Shown: positions 1-5,733 of the stretch, one piece after another
Numbering within the stretch: the first letter of the stretch is position 1
Layout of the letters: each line of letters starts with the position of its first letter
Assembly: GCA_020854925.1 (NCBI GenBank)
Contig: JAHKLV010000096.1
Location: 1-8,454 of the forward strand
Length of the DNA: 8,454 nt
From: Candidatus Methanofastidiosia archaeon
Lineage (GTDB): Archaea; Methanobacteriota_B; Thermococci; Methanofastidiosales; NM3
Direction of reading: 5' to 3'
Notes under the pieces: generated by a model
The model's database searches: none
What the model was told of the DNA's origin: nothing
What the model saw: only the letters and a program-made list of their open reading frames with translations
Program-made: the position numbers and the translations under genes

Positions 1-48
1 ATGGGCGTGCGCTACCTTCCCCCGTCGCACACCTGTACCGAGTGGTAA
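1..48 (+). CDS. Possible 3' end of an upstream gene (very weak)
   Basis: Frame 1 is open from the window edge to a TAA at 46-48 and reads as 15 residues ending in Cys-Thr-Glu-Trp. Its GC-rich third positions resemble the real genes, and the TATA box of the next operon follows 15 nt later, as expected if a gene ended here. The piece is too short to identify and could be chance. The first codon happens to be ATG, but this should not be read as a true start. Confidence 0.2.
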   Translation: MGVRYLPPSHTCTEW

Positions 49-62
49 GGGTTGTCCCAACG

Positions 63-70
63 TTTATATT
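63..70 (+). promoter_or_regulatory. TATA box of the glmM operon
   Basis: The octamer TTTATATT lies in otherwise GC-rich DNA about 75 nt before the ATG at 143. Archaeal transcription starts about 25 nt downstream of the TATA centre, so the transcript should begin near 91-95 and carry a leader of about 50 nt. No clear BRE is visible. The box also argues against any N-terminal extension of glmM reaching upstream of position 90. Confidence 0.5.
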
Positions 71-142
71 TTCAGAGCGGCTAGGCACATCATCAGGCCG
101 CTGGACGCCGATTATCGGGCCAGGGCACCGCACGTGATATAT

Positions 143-1474
143 ATGGCTCTGTTTGGAACGGCCGGCATCAGGGGAAGCACACACACGGCTATCACTCCCG
201 CTTTCATGCACACCATGGGCCGTGCCTTGGCACTCTACGTCGGCGGCGGGACCGTGGTTTGCGGACAGGATGCACGGCGTACCAGCCCCGCCCTTGCGGC
301 CGCCCTTCAGGCCGCTCTCATGGCCCATGGATGCACGGTCCTTGATGTAGGGGTCGTGCCGACGCCGGTGCTCGCCTTCGCTTCATGGCGATATGGCGTT
401 CCCGCCGCCATGATTACCGCCTCTCACAATCCCCCGCAGGACAATGGCATCAAGGTGTTTTCGTGCGGGCGGGAGGTGGGGCGTGCCGCCGAGGTCGCCA
501 TAGAGCGGCTCTTTGGGGATACCGGGCCTCCCTTTTGCCCCGTACCCGGTCATCGTATGGTCGAGGACGTTATGGGGCGCTATGTGCGTCATATCGTCTC
601 ACGCGTCGCTGGGCCATCCCCCCATGGGGTCTTGCGCGGACTTTCCTTTCTGGTTGACGGCGGGAACGGGGTGGGAACGTCCTGCCTTGCCCGTATCCTT
701 GGGCATATGGGCGCCATGGTCGTCACGGTCAATAGCCATGTGAGCGGGCAGGTTCCGGGGAGGCCCTCTGAACCTACGCCACACCATTTAGCACAGACCT
801 TGGCGCTTTCCTCGCATCTTGGTGTCCACGGGGTGTTTGCCCAGGACGGCGATGCCGACCGCATCGTTTTGTACCTTCCTGATGGGACGGCGGTGGCTGA
901 AGACACGCTTCTCGCGTACTTTGCCGACCGCTATGCGGGAGAAGGGGACTGCGTCGTGCTTTCCATCGACACGTCACGACGCACGGACGAGGTGCTTGCC
1001 CGGCGCGGCATCCCGGTGCACCGCGTCCCGCTTGGGTATCTTCACGATGGCGTTGAGGCCTTAGCCCCAGCATTTGCGGGTGAGCCGTGGAAGCATATCC
1101 ATCCCCATATCGGACCGTGGATTGATGGCATGGCCTCCGCGGCGATGCTTGCCGTTGCACGCGCCGACCGCCCGTGGGAGGACCTCTTCGCCGCCATTCC
1201 CTCCTATCCGTTCAGGAAAGAAAGCGTCCCCCTGCCTTCGGACGAGGCGGCGAACCGCGTGGTAGAGGCGCTTAAGAAGAAAGGAAACATCGATGCAGTT
1301 TCCACACCCACAGACGGTGGCCGGGGCATGCGACTTGACTATTCCGACGGATCGTGGGTGCTTGTCCGCCCTTCGGGCACGGAGCCAAAGCTGCGTGTTC
1401 TCATCGAGGGGCCGACATCAGGAAGGGTGTCTGAGCTTTGGGACCTCGTAACAACATGTGTGGAGAGAATGTGA
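143..1474 (+). CDS. glmM: Phosphoglucosamine mutase / phosphomannomutase family protein (COG1109)
   Basis: An alpha-D-phosphohexomutase of 443 residues, close to the family's usual 450, that moves phosphate between C1 and C6 of hexose or hexosamine phosphates for nucleotide-sugar synthesis in the cytoplasm. All four signature loops are present. The active-site loop is TASHNP, with the phospho-Ser at residue 94. The Mg loop is DGDADR at 235-240, the sugar-specificity loop is GEPWKHI at 313-319, and the phosphate-binding loop is RPSGTEPK at 409-416. The N-terminus MALFGTAGIRG matches the family. I chose ATG 143 over the in-frame GTG at 134 because it gives the canonical N-terminus and is preceded by GTGAT, a match to the archaeal anti-Shine-Dalgarno. 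The sugar loop differs from the GEPSGH of bacterial GlmM, so the substrate (GlcN-6-P, Man-6-P, Glc-6-P or pentose phosphate) is open. The gene is first in an operon with the phosphorylase gene, 1 nt away. The family call is firm and the symbol is provisional. Confidence 0.9.
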   Translation: MALFGTAGIRGSTHTAITPAFMHTMGRALALYVGGGTVVCGQDARRTSPALAAALQAALMAHGCTVLDVGVVPTPVLAFASWRYGVPAAMITASHNPPQDNGIKVFSCGREVGRAAEVAIERLFGDTGPPFCPVPGHRMVEDVMGRYVRHIVSRVAGPSPHGVLRGLSFLVDGGNGVGTSCLARILGHMGAMVVTVNSHVSGQVPGRPSEPTPHHLAQTLALSSHLGVHGVFAQDGDADRIVLYLPDGTAVAEDTLLAYFADRYAGEGDCVVLSIDTSRRTDEVLARRGIPVHRVPLGYLHDGVEALAPAFAGEPWKHIHPHIGPWIDGMASAAMLAVARADRPWEDLFAAIPSYPFRKESVPLPSDEAANRVVEALKKKGNIDAVSTPTDGGRGMRLDYSDGSWVLVRPSGTEPKLRVLIEGPTSGRVSELWDLVTTCVERM

Positions 1475-1475
1475 T

Positions 1476-2270
1476 ATGTATGGAATCATAGGGGGGTCGG
1501 GTGTATGCGACCCAGAAATGCTTGACGACGCACGGGCACGGGAGGTAACGACGCCCTATGGGGGCGTATCGGTCTATACCGGTATCATCGGCTCCAAGGA
1601 TGTTGCGTTCCTGCCCCGGCACGGGCAGGGTCACAGCGTCCCGCCCCACCGCGTCAACTACCGGGCCAACATATGGGCCCTCAAGTCACTTGGCGTCACC
1701 CGCGTCATCGGGACCTCGGCGGTGGGGTCCCTGCGCAAGGATGTTCCTCCTGGGACATATGTGGTGCTTTCCAACTTCCTCGACTTCACGTCAGGTCGCC
1801 CGTCCACGTTTTTCGAGGGCACGGGTTCAACGTCCGGCGATGATGCCGTGGTACACATCGATGTCACCGAGCCATACTGCCCGCAGCTTCGCGGCATCCT
1901 GCTTCGTTCCGGTGAGGCACTCGGACTCGGGATGGCGGACAGCGGCGTCTACGTGTGTACCCCGGGGCCACGATTCGAGACCTCTGCAGAGATCCGCATG
2001 TTCGCTCAGCTTGGGGGGGATGTCGTGGGTATGACCAATGTACCTGAAGTGGTGCTTGCCCGGGAGGCCGAGATTTGCTACGCATCCGTCGCCATGGTGA
2101 CCAACTATGCTGCCGGGATCTCATCGGATAAGCTCACCCATGCAGAGGTGCTTGATATCATGGGACAAAACATCGCGTCTATAAAGGAGCTTATCCTGCA
2201 TACGGTCCCCGCCATACCTGAAACGCGGTCATGCCCCTGCCCGACACTGCTTATGGGTGCAAAGGGTTAG
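1476..2270 (+). CDS. MTAP/MTIP-family nucleoside phosphorylase, probably S-methyl-5'-thioinosine or other 6-oxopurine type
   Basis: A 264-residue cytoplasmic purine nucleoside phosphorylase of the trimeric PNP/MTAP family, which splits nucleosides with phosphate. Family signatures are the N-terminal IIGGSG loop (residues 4-9), RHG with the following PPH and VNYRANIWALK (48-70), SAVGSL (81-86), GPRFET (164-169) and GMTNVPE with LARE (185-197). The purine-specificity loop reads Asn210-Tyr-Ala-Ala-Gly214. 6-Aminopurine-specific MTAPs usually have a TDYD-type loop here, while PNPs and methylthioinosine phosphorylases have Asn. I therefore infer a 6-oxopurine substrate such as methylthioinosine, made by prior deamination of methylthioadenosine. 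A Cys-Pro-Cys at 253-255 near the C-terminus recalls the CXC motif of thermophilic archaeal homologues. ATG 1476 gives the normal family start; the in-frame GTG at 1458 lies inside glmM. GGAG at 1462-1465 is a possible ribosome binding site. The 1-nt gap to glmM implies co-transcription. Confidence 0.85.
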   Translation: MYGIIGGSGVCDPEMLDDARAREVTTPYGGVSVYTGIIGSKDVAFLPRHGQGHSVPPHRVNYRANIWALKSLGVTRVIGTSAVGSLRKDVPPGTYVVLSNFLDFTSGRPSTFFEGTGSTSGDDAVVHIDVTEPYCPQLRGILLRSGEALGLGMADSGVYVCTPGPRFETSAEIRMFAQLGGDVVGMTNVPEVVLAREAEICYASVAMVTNYAAGISSDKLTHAEVLDIMGQNIASIKELILHTVPAIPETRSCPCPTLLMGAKG

Positions 2271-2503
2271 GGTGCGCGAGACGGCATCTTTCGGATGGAA
2301 TGCATGCCGCCCCGGGCACCGTCTTTGAGAACGCCGTCCCCCTCCCCGCTGGCACATGCTGATAGGGTATGTACCTGATGGTGGGCCTGTAACGCATCAT
2401 TACGGCACGACCTGTCGGGCGCTTGGCAATCTACGCTCAGTTGCGTTCTTTTCCGCCGTACAGGATAAAATATCAGAAGAAATAAGCGGGGGAACCCCCT
2501 CAC
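2271..2503. other. Intergenic region between convergent operons, no convincing gene
   Basis: About 230 bp with mixed composition, between the phosphorylase stop and the stop of the minus-strand 94-residue gene. The only long reading frame, on the minus strand, encodes an Arg/Cys-rich sequence unlike a real protein and has no start signal. Short inverted repeats are visible: CGGCAT with ATGCCG around 2282-2309, and CGAC-CT-GTCG near 2410-2420. I see no tRNA fold and no clear C/D-box or H/ACA pattern. The stretch is probably the 3' untranslated and termination region of both operons. Confidence 0.45.
2488..2499 (-). terminator. Possible terminator of the minus-strand small-protein operon
   Basis: Just after the stop of the 94-residue gene, the minus strand carries five G, TT and five C, then a T-rich stretch. 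A four-pair GC hairpin with a four-base loop followed by Ts could stop transcription. The loop is tight and the T run is interrupted, so the call is weak. Confidence 0.35.
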
Positions 2504-2788
2504 CTAGTCCCTTCTGGTAGAGAAGGATAACAGGCTTTTGACAACCGCGCTCGCCTCGACAAAGTCATGGGAGAGGACCTTAGCATCTTCAGCGCGCATG
2601 CCGCCCGCAACTAGTTCATCCTCAAAGACCCGTCCCGCCTTGCGGGCCCGGCTTCGCAGCCGGGCGTAGGCGGTGAGCGCCTTGAACGTCAGGGGAAAAA
2701 AAGAGGGGGCGAGGCGAAGGAAGGAGGCTACGCCCCCCGTTGCCTCCGAATCGTGCTTATCCATAATACAAACGCCCGGATTAGTCAC
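2504..2788 (-). CDS. Small helical protein of unknown function (third gene of the winged-helix operon)
   Basis: I do not recognise this 94-residue protein. Residues 20-50 are a hydrophobic then basic stretch (Phe-Leu-Arg-Leu-Ala-Pro-Ser-Phe-Phe-Pro, then several Arg/Lys) that could lie on a membrane or pack on a partner; it is too polar for a clear transmembrane segment. Residues 55-76 hold a helical motif, F-x-x-E-L-x-x-x-G-M then A-x-x-L-S-x-x-F, shared with the neighbouring 90-residue protein. The GTG start at 2788 overlaps the upstream stop by 8 nt and has GAGAGG just before it, which suggests translational coupling. An ATG at 2764 (86 residues) is the alternative but lacks a ribosome binding site. 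The gene is last in the set that starts at 3534. Its codon use resembles the neighbours. Confidence 0.65.
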   Translation of the reverse strand: MTNPGVCIMDKHDSEATGGVASFLRLAPSFFPLTFKALTAYARLRSRARKAGRVFEDELVAGGMRAEDAKVLSHDFVEASAVVKSLLSFSTRRD

Positions 2789-3053
2789 GGTCCTCTCGCG
2801 ACATCTTCGAGACCATGCCGCCGAGATTGAGATTCGACATGTACTGTTTGGTCAGGGTAAACGCCTGATCGTCGGTCATGCCGGCGTCCTTGAGTTCACG
2901 GTAGAACTCTGATACCGATTTCCCAAACGTCCTTGCACGTTCTGGTTCGTACAGGATGGACGACAGGTCTCGCAGGAGCGCGGGCACCTTGTCCGCGACG
3001 ATATCTAGTATTTCCTTTATCTGTTCAGGGTCTGGCATTTCGTGTTCGCTCAT
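2781..3053 (-). CDS. Small helical protein of unknown function (second gene of the winged-helix operon)
   Basis: A 90-residue acidic, all-helical-looking protein with no family I can name. Residues 8-35 form one likely amphipathic helix; 46-75 contain F50-x-x-E-L, then G58-M59 and A64-x-x-L-T-x-x-Y71, a helix-turn-helix hairpin motif also present in the next gene's product. The tail (76-90) is Gly, Met and charge rich. I chose the start at 3053 because GGAGGGAG lies four bases upstream (3065-3058), the best ribosome binding site of this operon. The frame stays open further, with an ATG at 3098 two bases after the winged-helix gene's stop, but no binding site precedes it. No signal peptide, membrane span, metal-binding motif or catalytic motif is visible. 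It may pair with the product of the adjacent gene. Confidence 0.75.
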   Translation of the reverse strand: MSEHEMPDPEQIKEILDIVADKVPALLRDLSSILYEPERARTFGKSVSEFYRELKDAGMTDDQAFTLTKQYMSNLNLGGMVSKMSREDRD

Positions 3054-3099
3054 GATTCTCCCTCCGTATGGGTATCCTGTGTACTCTGGCGTGCTCATG

Positions 3100-3534
3100 C
3101 TATATAGGGATGCCGAGTAGTTTTGACCACCTGGTGACCACCTCGTCCGAAAGGTAGTACGTTGCCACCAGCTTTTCATCAGTCCGCTTCACGGCACCGT
3201 TCTCCTCGAGGTCATGAAGACGCTGGCGCACGATGCGCCGGGAAGCACTTCCTCGCTTTGCACGCACCCCTTCGGTAATTTGGGATATGTTTTGGTAGCC
3301 TTTGTTGACAAGGACGCAGACAATGTCCCGTGAAATGGGGTCGCGTGCCTCGGGAACAAGCATGTCCGGCGAAAGCCCGCCACGCTGGAGGATGATTTCA
3401 ACAAGCCGCAGGTAGCGTGTGGCGGACGTTTGCATGTCCTGTATGGGCCGTACCGCCTGCGATATCATGGTCTCAAGCTCCCCAATGCGCTTTTTGAGCT
3501 CTTTGAGCTCCTGTGCAAGGTCCTGTTCCTCCAC
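3100..3534 (-). CDS. Winged-helix DNA-binding protein with N-terminal coiled coil
   Basis: A 144-residue putative transcription regulator. Residues 1-30 are rich in Glu, Lys and Leu in a heptad-like pattern and probably form a dimerising coiled coil. Residues 66-140 look like a winged helix: an ISRDIVCVLVNKG helix, then NISQIT (82-87), a basic recognition helix with SASRRIVRQRL (96-106), and a beta-wing with VKRTDEKLVATYYLS (115-129). The recognition segment is strongly basic, as in DNA-contacting archaeal TrmB/ArsR-like proteins, but I cannot assign a named family. The start is GTG at 3534, preceded by AAGGGGAT. The gene is divergent from the KamA-family gene across about 280 bp of AT-rich DNA and lies directly upstream of two small genes, so it may control either or itself. 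It has no ligand-binding domain. Confidence 0.75.
   Translation of the reverse strand: MEEQDLAQELKELKKRIGELETMISQAVRPIQDMQTSATRYLRLVEIILQRGGLSPDMLVPEARDPISRDIVCVLVNKGYQNISQITEGVRAKRGSASRRIVRQRLHDLEENGAVKRTDEKLVATYYLSDEVVTRWSKLLGIPI
3101..3106 (-). promoter_or_regulatory. Possible internal TATA box before the two small genes
   Basis: TATATA on the minus strand sits at the very end of the winged-helix gene, overlapping its stop codon. Transcription from it would start about 25 nt on, near 3078, leaving a leader of about 25 nt that includes the strong GGAGGGAG before the start at 3053. The two small genes could therefore be expressed apart from the regulator. The box is short and could be chance. 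Confidence 0.3.
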
Positions 3535-3555
3535 GATATCCCCTTATGTTGTGGC

Positions 3556-3574
3556 ATTTATAATAATTTTTATG
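3556..3574 (-). promoter_or_regulatory. TATA region of the winged-helix operon
   Basis: On the minus strand there are two candidate TATA elements: CATAAAAAT at 3574-3566 and TTATAAAT at 3563-3556. The first would start transcription about 13 nt before the GTG at 3534, just enough to include the AAGGGGAT binding site. The second would give an almost leaderless transcript, so the first is preferred. Confidence 0.4.
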
Positions 3575-3773
3575 CTCACATTTGGCACTCATCGGATATA
3601 TTTTCTTTTTTATGAATATTTAATGAGGTATTATTTTCAAATAATGAATTTTATGATGCATACGAAATGCATTTCAGCTCTACGACCTGATACGTATCCC
3701 GATATTGATTTCTAAGAAATTATGGGGCCAAAAGCCATATTACTTTTCAATTTATACGTTAAATTTGGACTTA
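3575..3773. promoter_or_regulatory. AT-rich divergent control region with palindromes
   Basis: This stretch separates the winged-helix operon from the KamA-family gene and encodes nothing convincing. It contains two copies of the self-complementary ATGCAT at 3656-3661 and 3667-3672, five bases apart, and a perfect 10-bp palindrome GATACGTATC at 3689-3698. TATGG and CCATA around 3720-3739 form another short inverted pair. Such sites could be operators, possibly for the adjacent winged-helix protein, but that is inference. Confidence 0.35.
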
Positions 3774-3783
3774 TTTTATAAAA
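3774..3783 (+). promoter_or_regulatory. TATA box of the KamA-family gene
   Basis: TTTTATAAAA, itself palindromic, is centred about 40 nt before the ATG at 3818. The transcript should begin near 3803-3806, leaving a leader of roughly 12-15 nt. There is no good ribosome binding site just before the ATG (AAGGA at 3796-3800 is too far), so this gene may be translated almost without a leader. Confidence 0.5.
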
Positions 3784-3817
3784 TTACGCAATTTTAAGGA
3801 ATATACAATAACTTAAT

Positions 3818-5008
3818 ATGAGGGATGCACTAATAAGAATCATGTCTAGAGACTCGCCACAACACAAGGAGCGCATGCACTATTGCGTTTCCGACGTGCT
3901 CAAGACGAACATCGTGACCCTTGAAGAGCTTTCTCAGCACCTGCGGATGGATGACGAGGAAAGGGGGCGTCTTGAACGCATCATGAAACGTCATCCCATG
4001 AGCATCACCCGCTATTATCTTTCCCTCATAGACCCAGACAATCCCAACGATCCCCTACGGAAAATTGTAGTTCCCTCCGTCGAGGAAGAGACTGTCACCG
4101 GTACGCTTGACACCAGCGGCGAGAAGGAAAGCACGAAGGCGGTGGGCCTGCAGCACAAATACGGTCAAACAGCCCTTGTTCTCACGACACACCGATGTCC
4201 CGCATACTGCCGCTACTGTTTTCGCAGGCGGCTTGTGGGGCTTACCGAGCGGGAGATTGTGCGCAATATCGATGACTCTGTCGCATATGTGCGCGAACAT
4301 GAGGAGATCACGAACGTACTCCTTTCAGGCGGCGATCCGCTTTCACTGGAAACACATATCATAGAGCATTACCTTCGGAGCTTCCTTGACATTCCCCACC
4401 TGCGCTACATCCGCATCGGTTCGCGCATACCCGTTGTGCTTCCCGAGCGCATCTACGGCGATGCGGCGCTCATGTCCCTTTTCAAATCCTACTCAAAGGC
4501 TGACAAGCGCGTGCACGTGGTGACGCACTTCAATCACCCCAACGAGCTGACGCCCCAGTCGGAACGGGCGGTGGACGCACTTCTCTCTGCAGGCGTGCCC
4601 ATGCATAACCAGTCGGTCCTCCTTGCGGGCATAAACGATGACCCCGCCATCCTCACGGAGCTTTTTGTCCGCCTCACCGGCATAGGGGTCATACCGTACT
4701 ACCTGTTCCAGTGCCGGCCCGTCAAACGCGTGACCCATTTTCAGGTGCCGCTGGTGCGCGGTATCGACATCGTGCGCGAGGTCGAGCGCTCGCTTGACGG
4801 CATATCCAAGCGGTTCCGTTACATCATGTCACACTGGGAGGGCAAGGTCGAGGTGCTCACCTACGACGAGAAGTATCTTTACTTCAAGTACCACCAGGCG
4901 AGGGACCCTGCCAAGGTGGGGACGTTTTTCAAGGAACCGATACGAAAAAAGGCCGTCTGGCTCGACGACCTGAGAAAAAAGAGTAGGAAGAAGGAGCTTA
5001 CGAGCTGA
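3818..5008 (+). CDS. KamA-family radical SAM protein (lysine 2,3-aminomutase-like, substrate uncertain)
   Basis: A 396-residue cytoplasmic protein of the lysine 2,3-aminomutase family, enzymes that use SAM, a [4Fe-4S] cluster and PLP to move an amino group from C2 to C3 of an amino acid. The cluster motif is C127-x3-C131-x2-C134 followed by FRRR. The SAM-binding GGDPL is at 171-175, and GSRIPVVLPERI (201-212) and THFNHPNE (236-243) also match the family. The PLP lysine is probably Lys343 in SHWEGK. Asp274 in GIND matches one of the two Asp that hold the lysine side chain in the clostridial enzyme. The other, in the QCDLS segment, is replaced here by Arg300 (QCRPV). The substrate is therefore probably not lysine, or is bound differently. 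The first 70 residues are a helical extension. No beta-lysine acetyltransferase (ablB) lies nearby. Alternative starts are at 3842 and 3875. The 3' end overlaps the convergent histone gene by 11 bp. Confidence 0.85.
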   Translation: MRDALIRIMSRDSPQHKERMHYCVSDVLKTNIVTLEELSQHLRMDDEERGRLERIMKRHPMSITRYYLSLIDPDNPNDPLRKIVVPSVEEETVTGTLDTSGEKESTKAVGLQHKYGQTALVLTTHRCPAYCRYCFRRRLVGLTEREIVRNIDDSVAYVREHEEITNVLLSGGDPLSLETHIIEHYLRSFLDIPHLRYIRIGSRIPVVLPERIYGDAALMSLFKSYSKADKRVHVVTHFNHPNELTPQSERAVDALLSAGVPMHNQSVLLAGINDDPAILTELFVRLTGIGVIPYYLFQCRPVKRVTHFQVPLVRGIDIVREVERSLDGISKRFRYIMSHWEGKVEVLTYDEKYLYFKYHQARDPAKVGTFFKEPIRKKAVWLDDLRKKSRKKELTS

Positions 5009-5207
5009 ATCGCTTGATGGCAAGCTCGATGTCCTCAGACTTCACGGTCTTGCGCCCTGCATGCTCGGCGAGGCGCATGGCCTCCTGGGCTATCTCAACA
5101 CCCCAGTCCTCAAGGAACTCAGACAGCTCCTTTGCTGCTCCCTTGCTCACGCGGTATGCTCCAGCCTTTCGTATAATCTTCTCAATGGTAGCGATTGGTA
5201 ATGCCAT
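4998..5207 (-). CDS. Archaeal histone (HMf family)
   Basis: A 69-residue histone-fold protein, exactly the length of HMfB, that dimerises and wraps DNA in archaeal chromatin. Three helices lie at about residues 3-14, 21-48 and 56-67. Key residues of the family are present: ALPIA at the start, Gly16 (allows close stacking in extended histone fibres), Arg19, the dimer-dimer contacts Leu46, His49 and Asp59, and the DNA-binding Arg52-Lys53-Thr54. Differences from HMf include Tyr18 in place of an acidic residue and Trp35 in the central helix. The start at 5207 is fixed by GGAGGT at 5218-5213, five bases upstream; the frame continues to 5237 but that extension is not family-like. The gene stands alone and overlaps the 3' end of the KamA-family gene tail to tail. 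Whether other histone genes exist cannot be told from this window. Confidence 0.95.
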   Translation of the reverse strand: MALPIATIEKIIRKAGAYRVSKGAAKELSEFLEDWGVEIAQEAMRLAEHAGRKTVKSEDIELAIKRFSS

Positions 5208-5248
5208 GTGATACCTCCATTCTATCAGTATATACAACCTTGTGCTCT

Positions 5249-5258
5249 TTTTATTAAT
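5249..5258 (-). promoter_or_regulatory. TATA box of the histone gene
   Basis: TTAATAAAAA on the minus strand lies about 45 nt before the histone ATG. It would start transcription near 5228 with a leader of about 20 nt carrying the GGAGGT site. A TATATA nearer the gene (around 5230) is less suitable because its start point would fall on the ATG itself. The T-rich DNA between here and 5295 may also end the UPF0201 transcript. Confidence 0.4.
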
Positions 5259-5295
5259 ATTAGTTAAAATTATGAATTATATAAAGGTTTCGGTG

Positions 5296-5733
5296 TTAAT
5301 TCTTTTCCATTTCATGGTATCCCTCATTATTATCGGGAATCGACGCATTCTGTGCCGTAGCTTCCCCTATGGTGCTGGGGGCAAGGTAGTCAATGATCGT
5401 CTCGGGGTCGGCCACGATGCGAACGGTAATGGGACCAAGGGGAGCTTCGTTGGAAAAGTTGACCTTGCCTACATACGCCGCCTGCTTGTTGAGGTGGAAG
5501 GTGATGGCACCGCTGAAGGTGCCTTGGCGTAGCTTCTTTCGGGCCGTATCCCGTATGGCTTGCCGTTCGATATGCGTCTTGAGCGTGGAGAGCGCCTCAA
5601 GGGTCTCTTCCTCGCCGATAAGCTCGTCTCCCTCCCGCACGAGGGGGGTTCCGGGGAAGAGCGCATGCACGGCGATACGCACTTTGTTCTCATCCTCCGT
5701 AGGCCTAATCCGTGTTCGAATCGTGATGTTCAT
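5296..5733 (-). CDS. UPF0201 / COG1325 putative RNA-binding protein
   Basis: A 145-residue protein of the archaea-restricted UPF0201 family (Pfam RNA_binding, COG1325, once predicted to be an exosome-associated factor). Family hallmarks are RPTED at 10-14, the RQAIRDTARKKL segment (58-69), LNKQAAYVGKVNF at 81-93, EAPLGPI at 96-102 and IIDYLAPST at 113-121. Residues after about 125 are a polar, probably disordered tail. The role is not experimentally settled as far as I know; RNA binding is the family prediction. The start at 5733 has GGTGGT three bases upstream and gives the family N-terminus. The gene begins inside the ACD alpha gene (29-bp overlap), so translation is probably coupled and both lie on one mRNA. 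In other archaea I recall it near coaE-like genes, so the partnership with an acyl-CoA enzyme may be incidental. Confidence 0.9.
   Translation of the reverse strand: MNITIRTRIRPTEDENKVRIAVHALFPGTPLVREGDELIGEEETLEALSTLKTHIERQAIRDTARKKLRQGTFSGAITFHLNKQAAYVGKVNFSNEAPLGPITVRIVADPETIIDYLAPSTIGEATAQNASIPDNNEGYHEMEKN

Noticed and set aside
2..142. The glmM frame stays open to the window edge, suggesting a longer protein or an upstream fusion.
   Set aside because: There is no ATG, GTG or TTG in frame before GTG 134, the TATA box at 63-70 lies within it, and ATG 143 gives the family's normal N-terminus.
2280..2450. Possible structured RNA from several short inverted repeats.
   Set aside because: The stems are only 4-6 bp with long loops, and no tRNA, C/D-box or H/ACA pattern is present.
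2267..2503. A 78-residue minus-strand open frame filling the gap between the convergent operons.
   Set aside because: Its composition is Arg, Cys and Pro rich without recognisable helices or motifs, it has no ribosome binding site, and it overlaps the end of the phosphorylase gene.
3419..3715. A plus-strand frame of 98 residues with a hydrophobic Ile/Phe-rich stretch that looks like a membrane segment.
   Set aside because: Its first 40 codons are antisense to the winged-helix gene, and the hydrophobic part is simply the translation of AT-rich promoter DNA.
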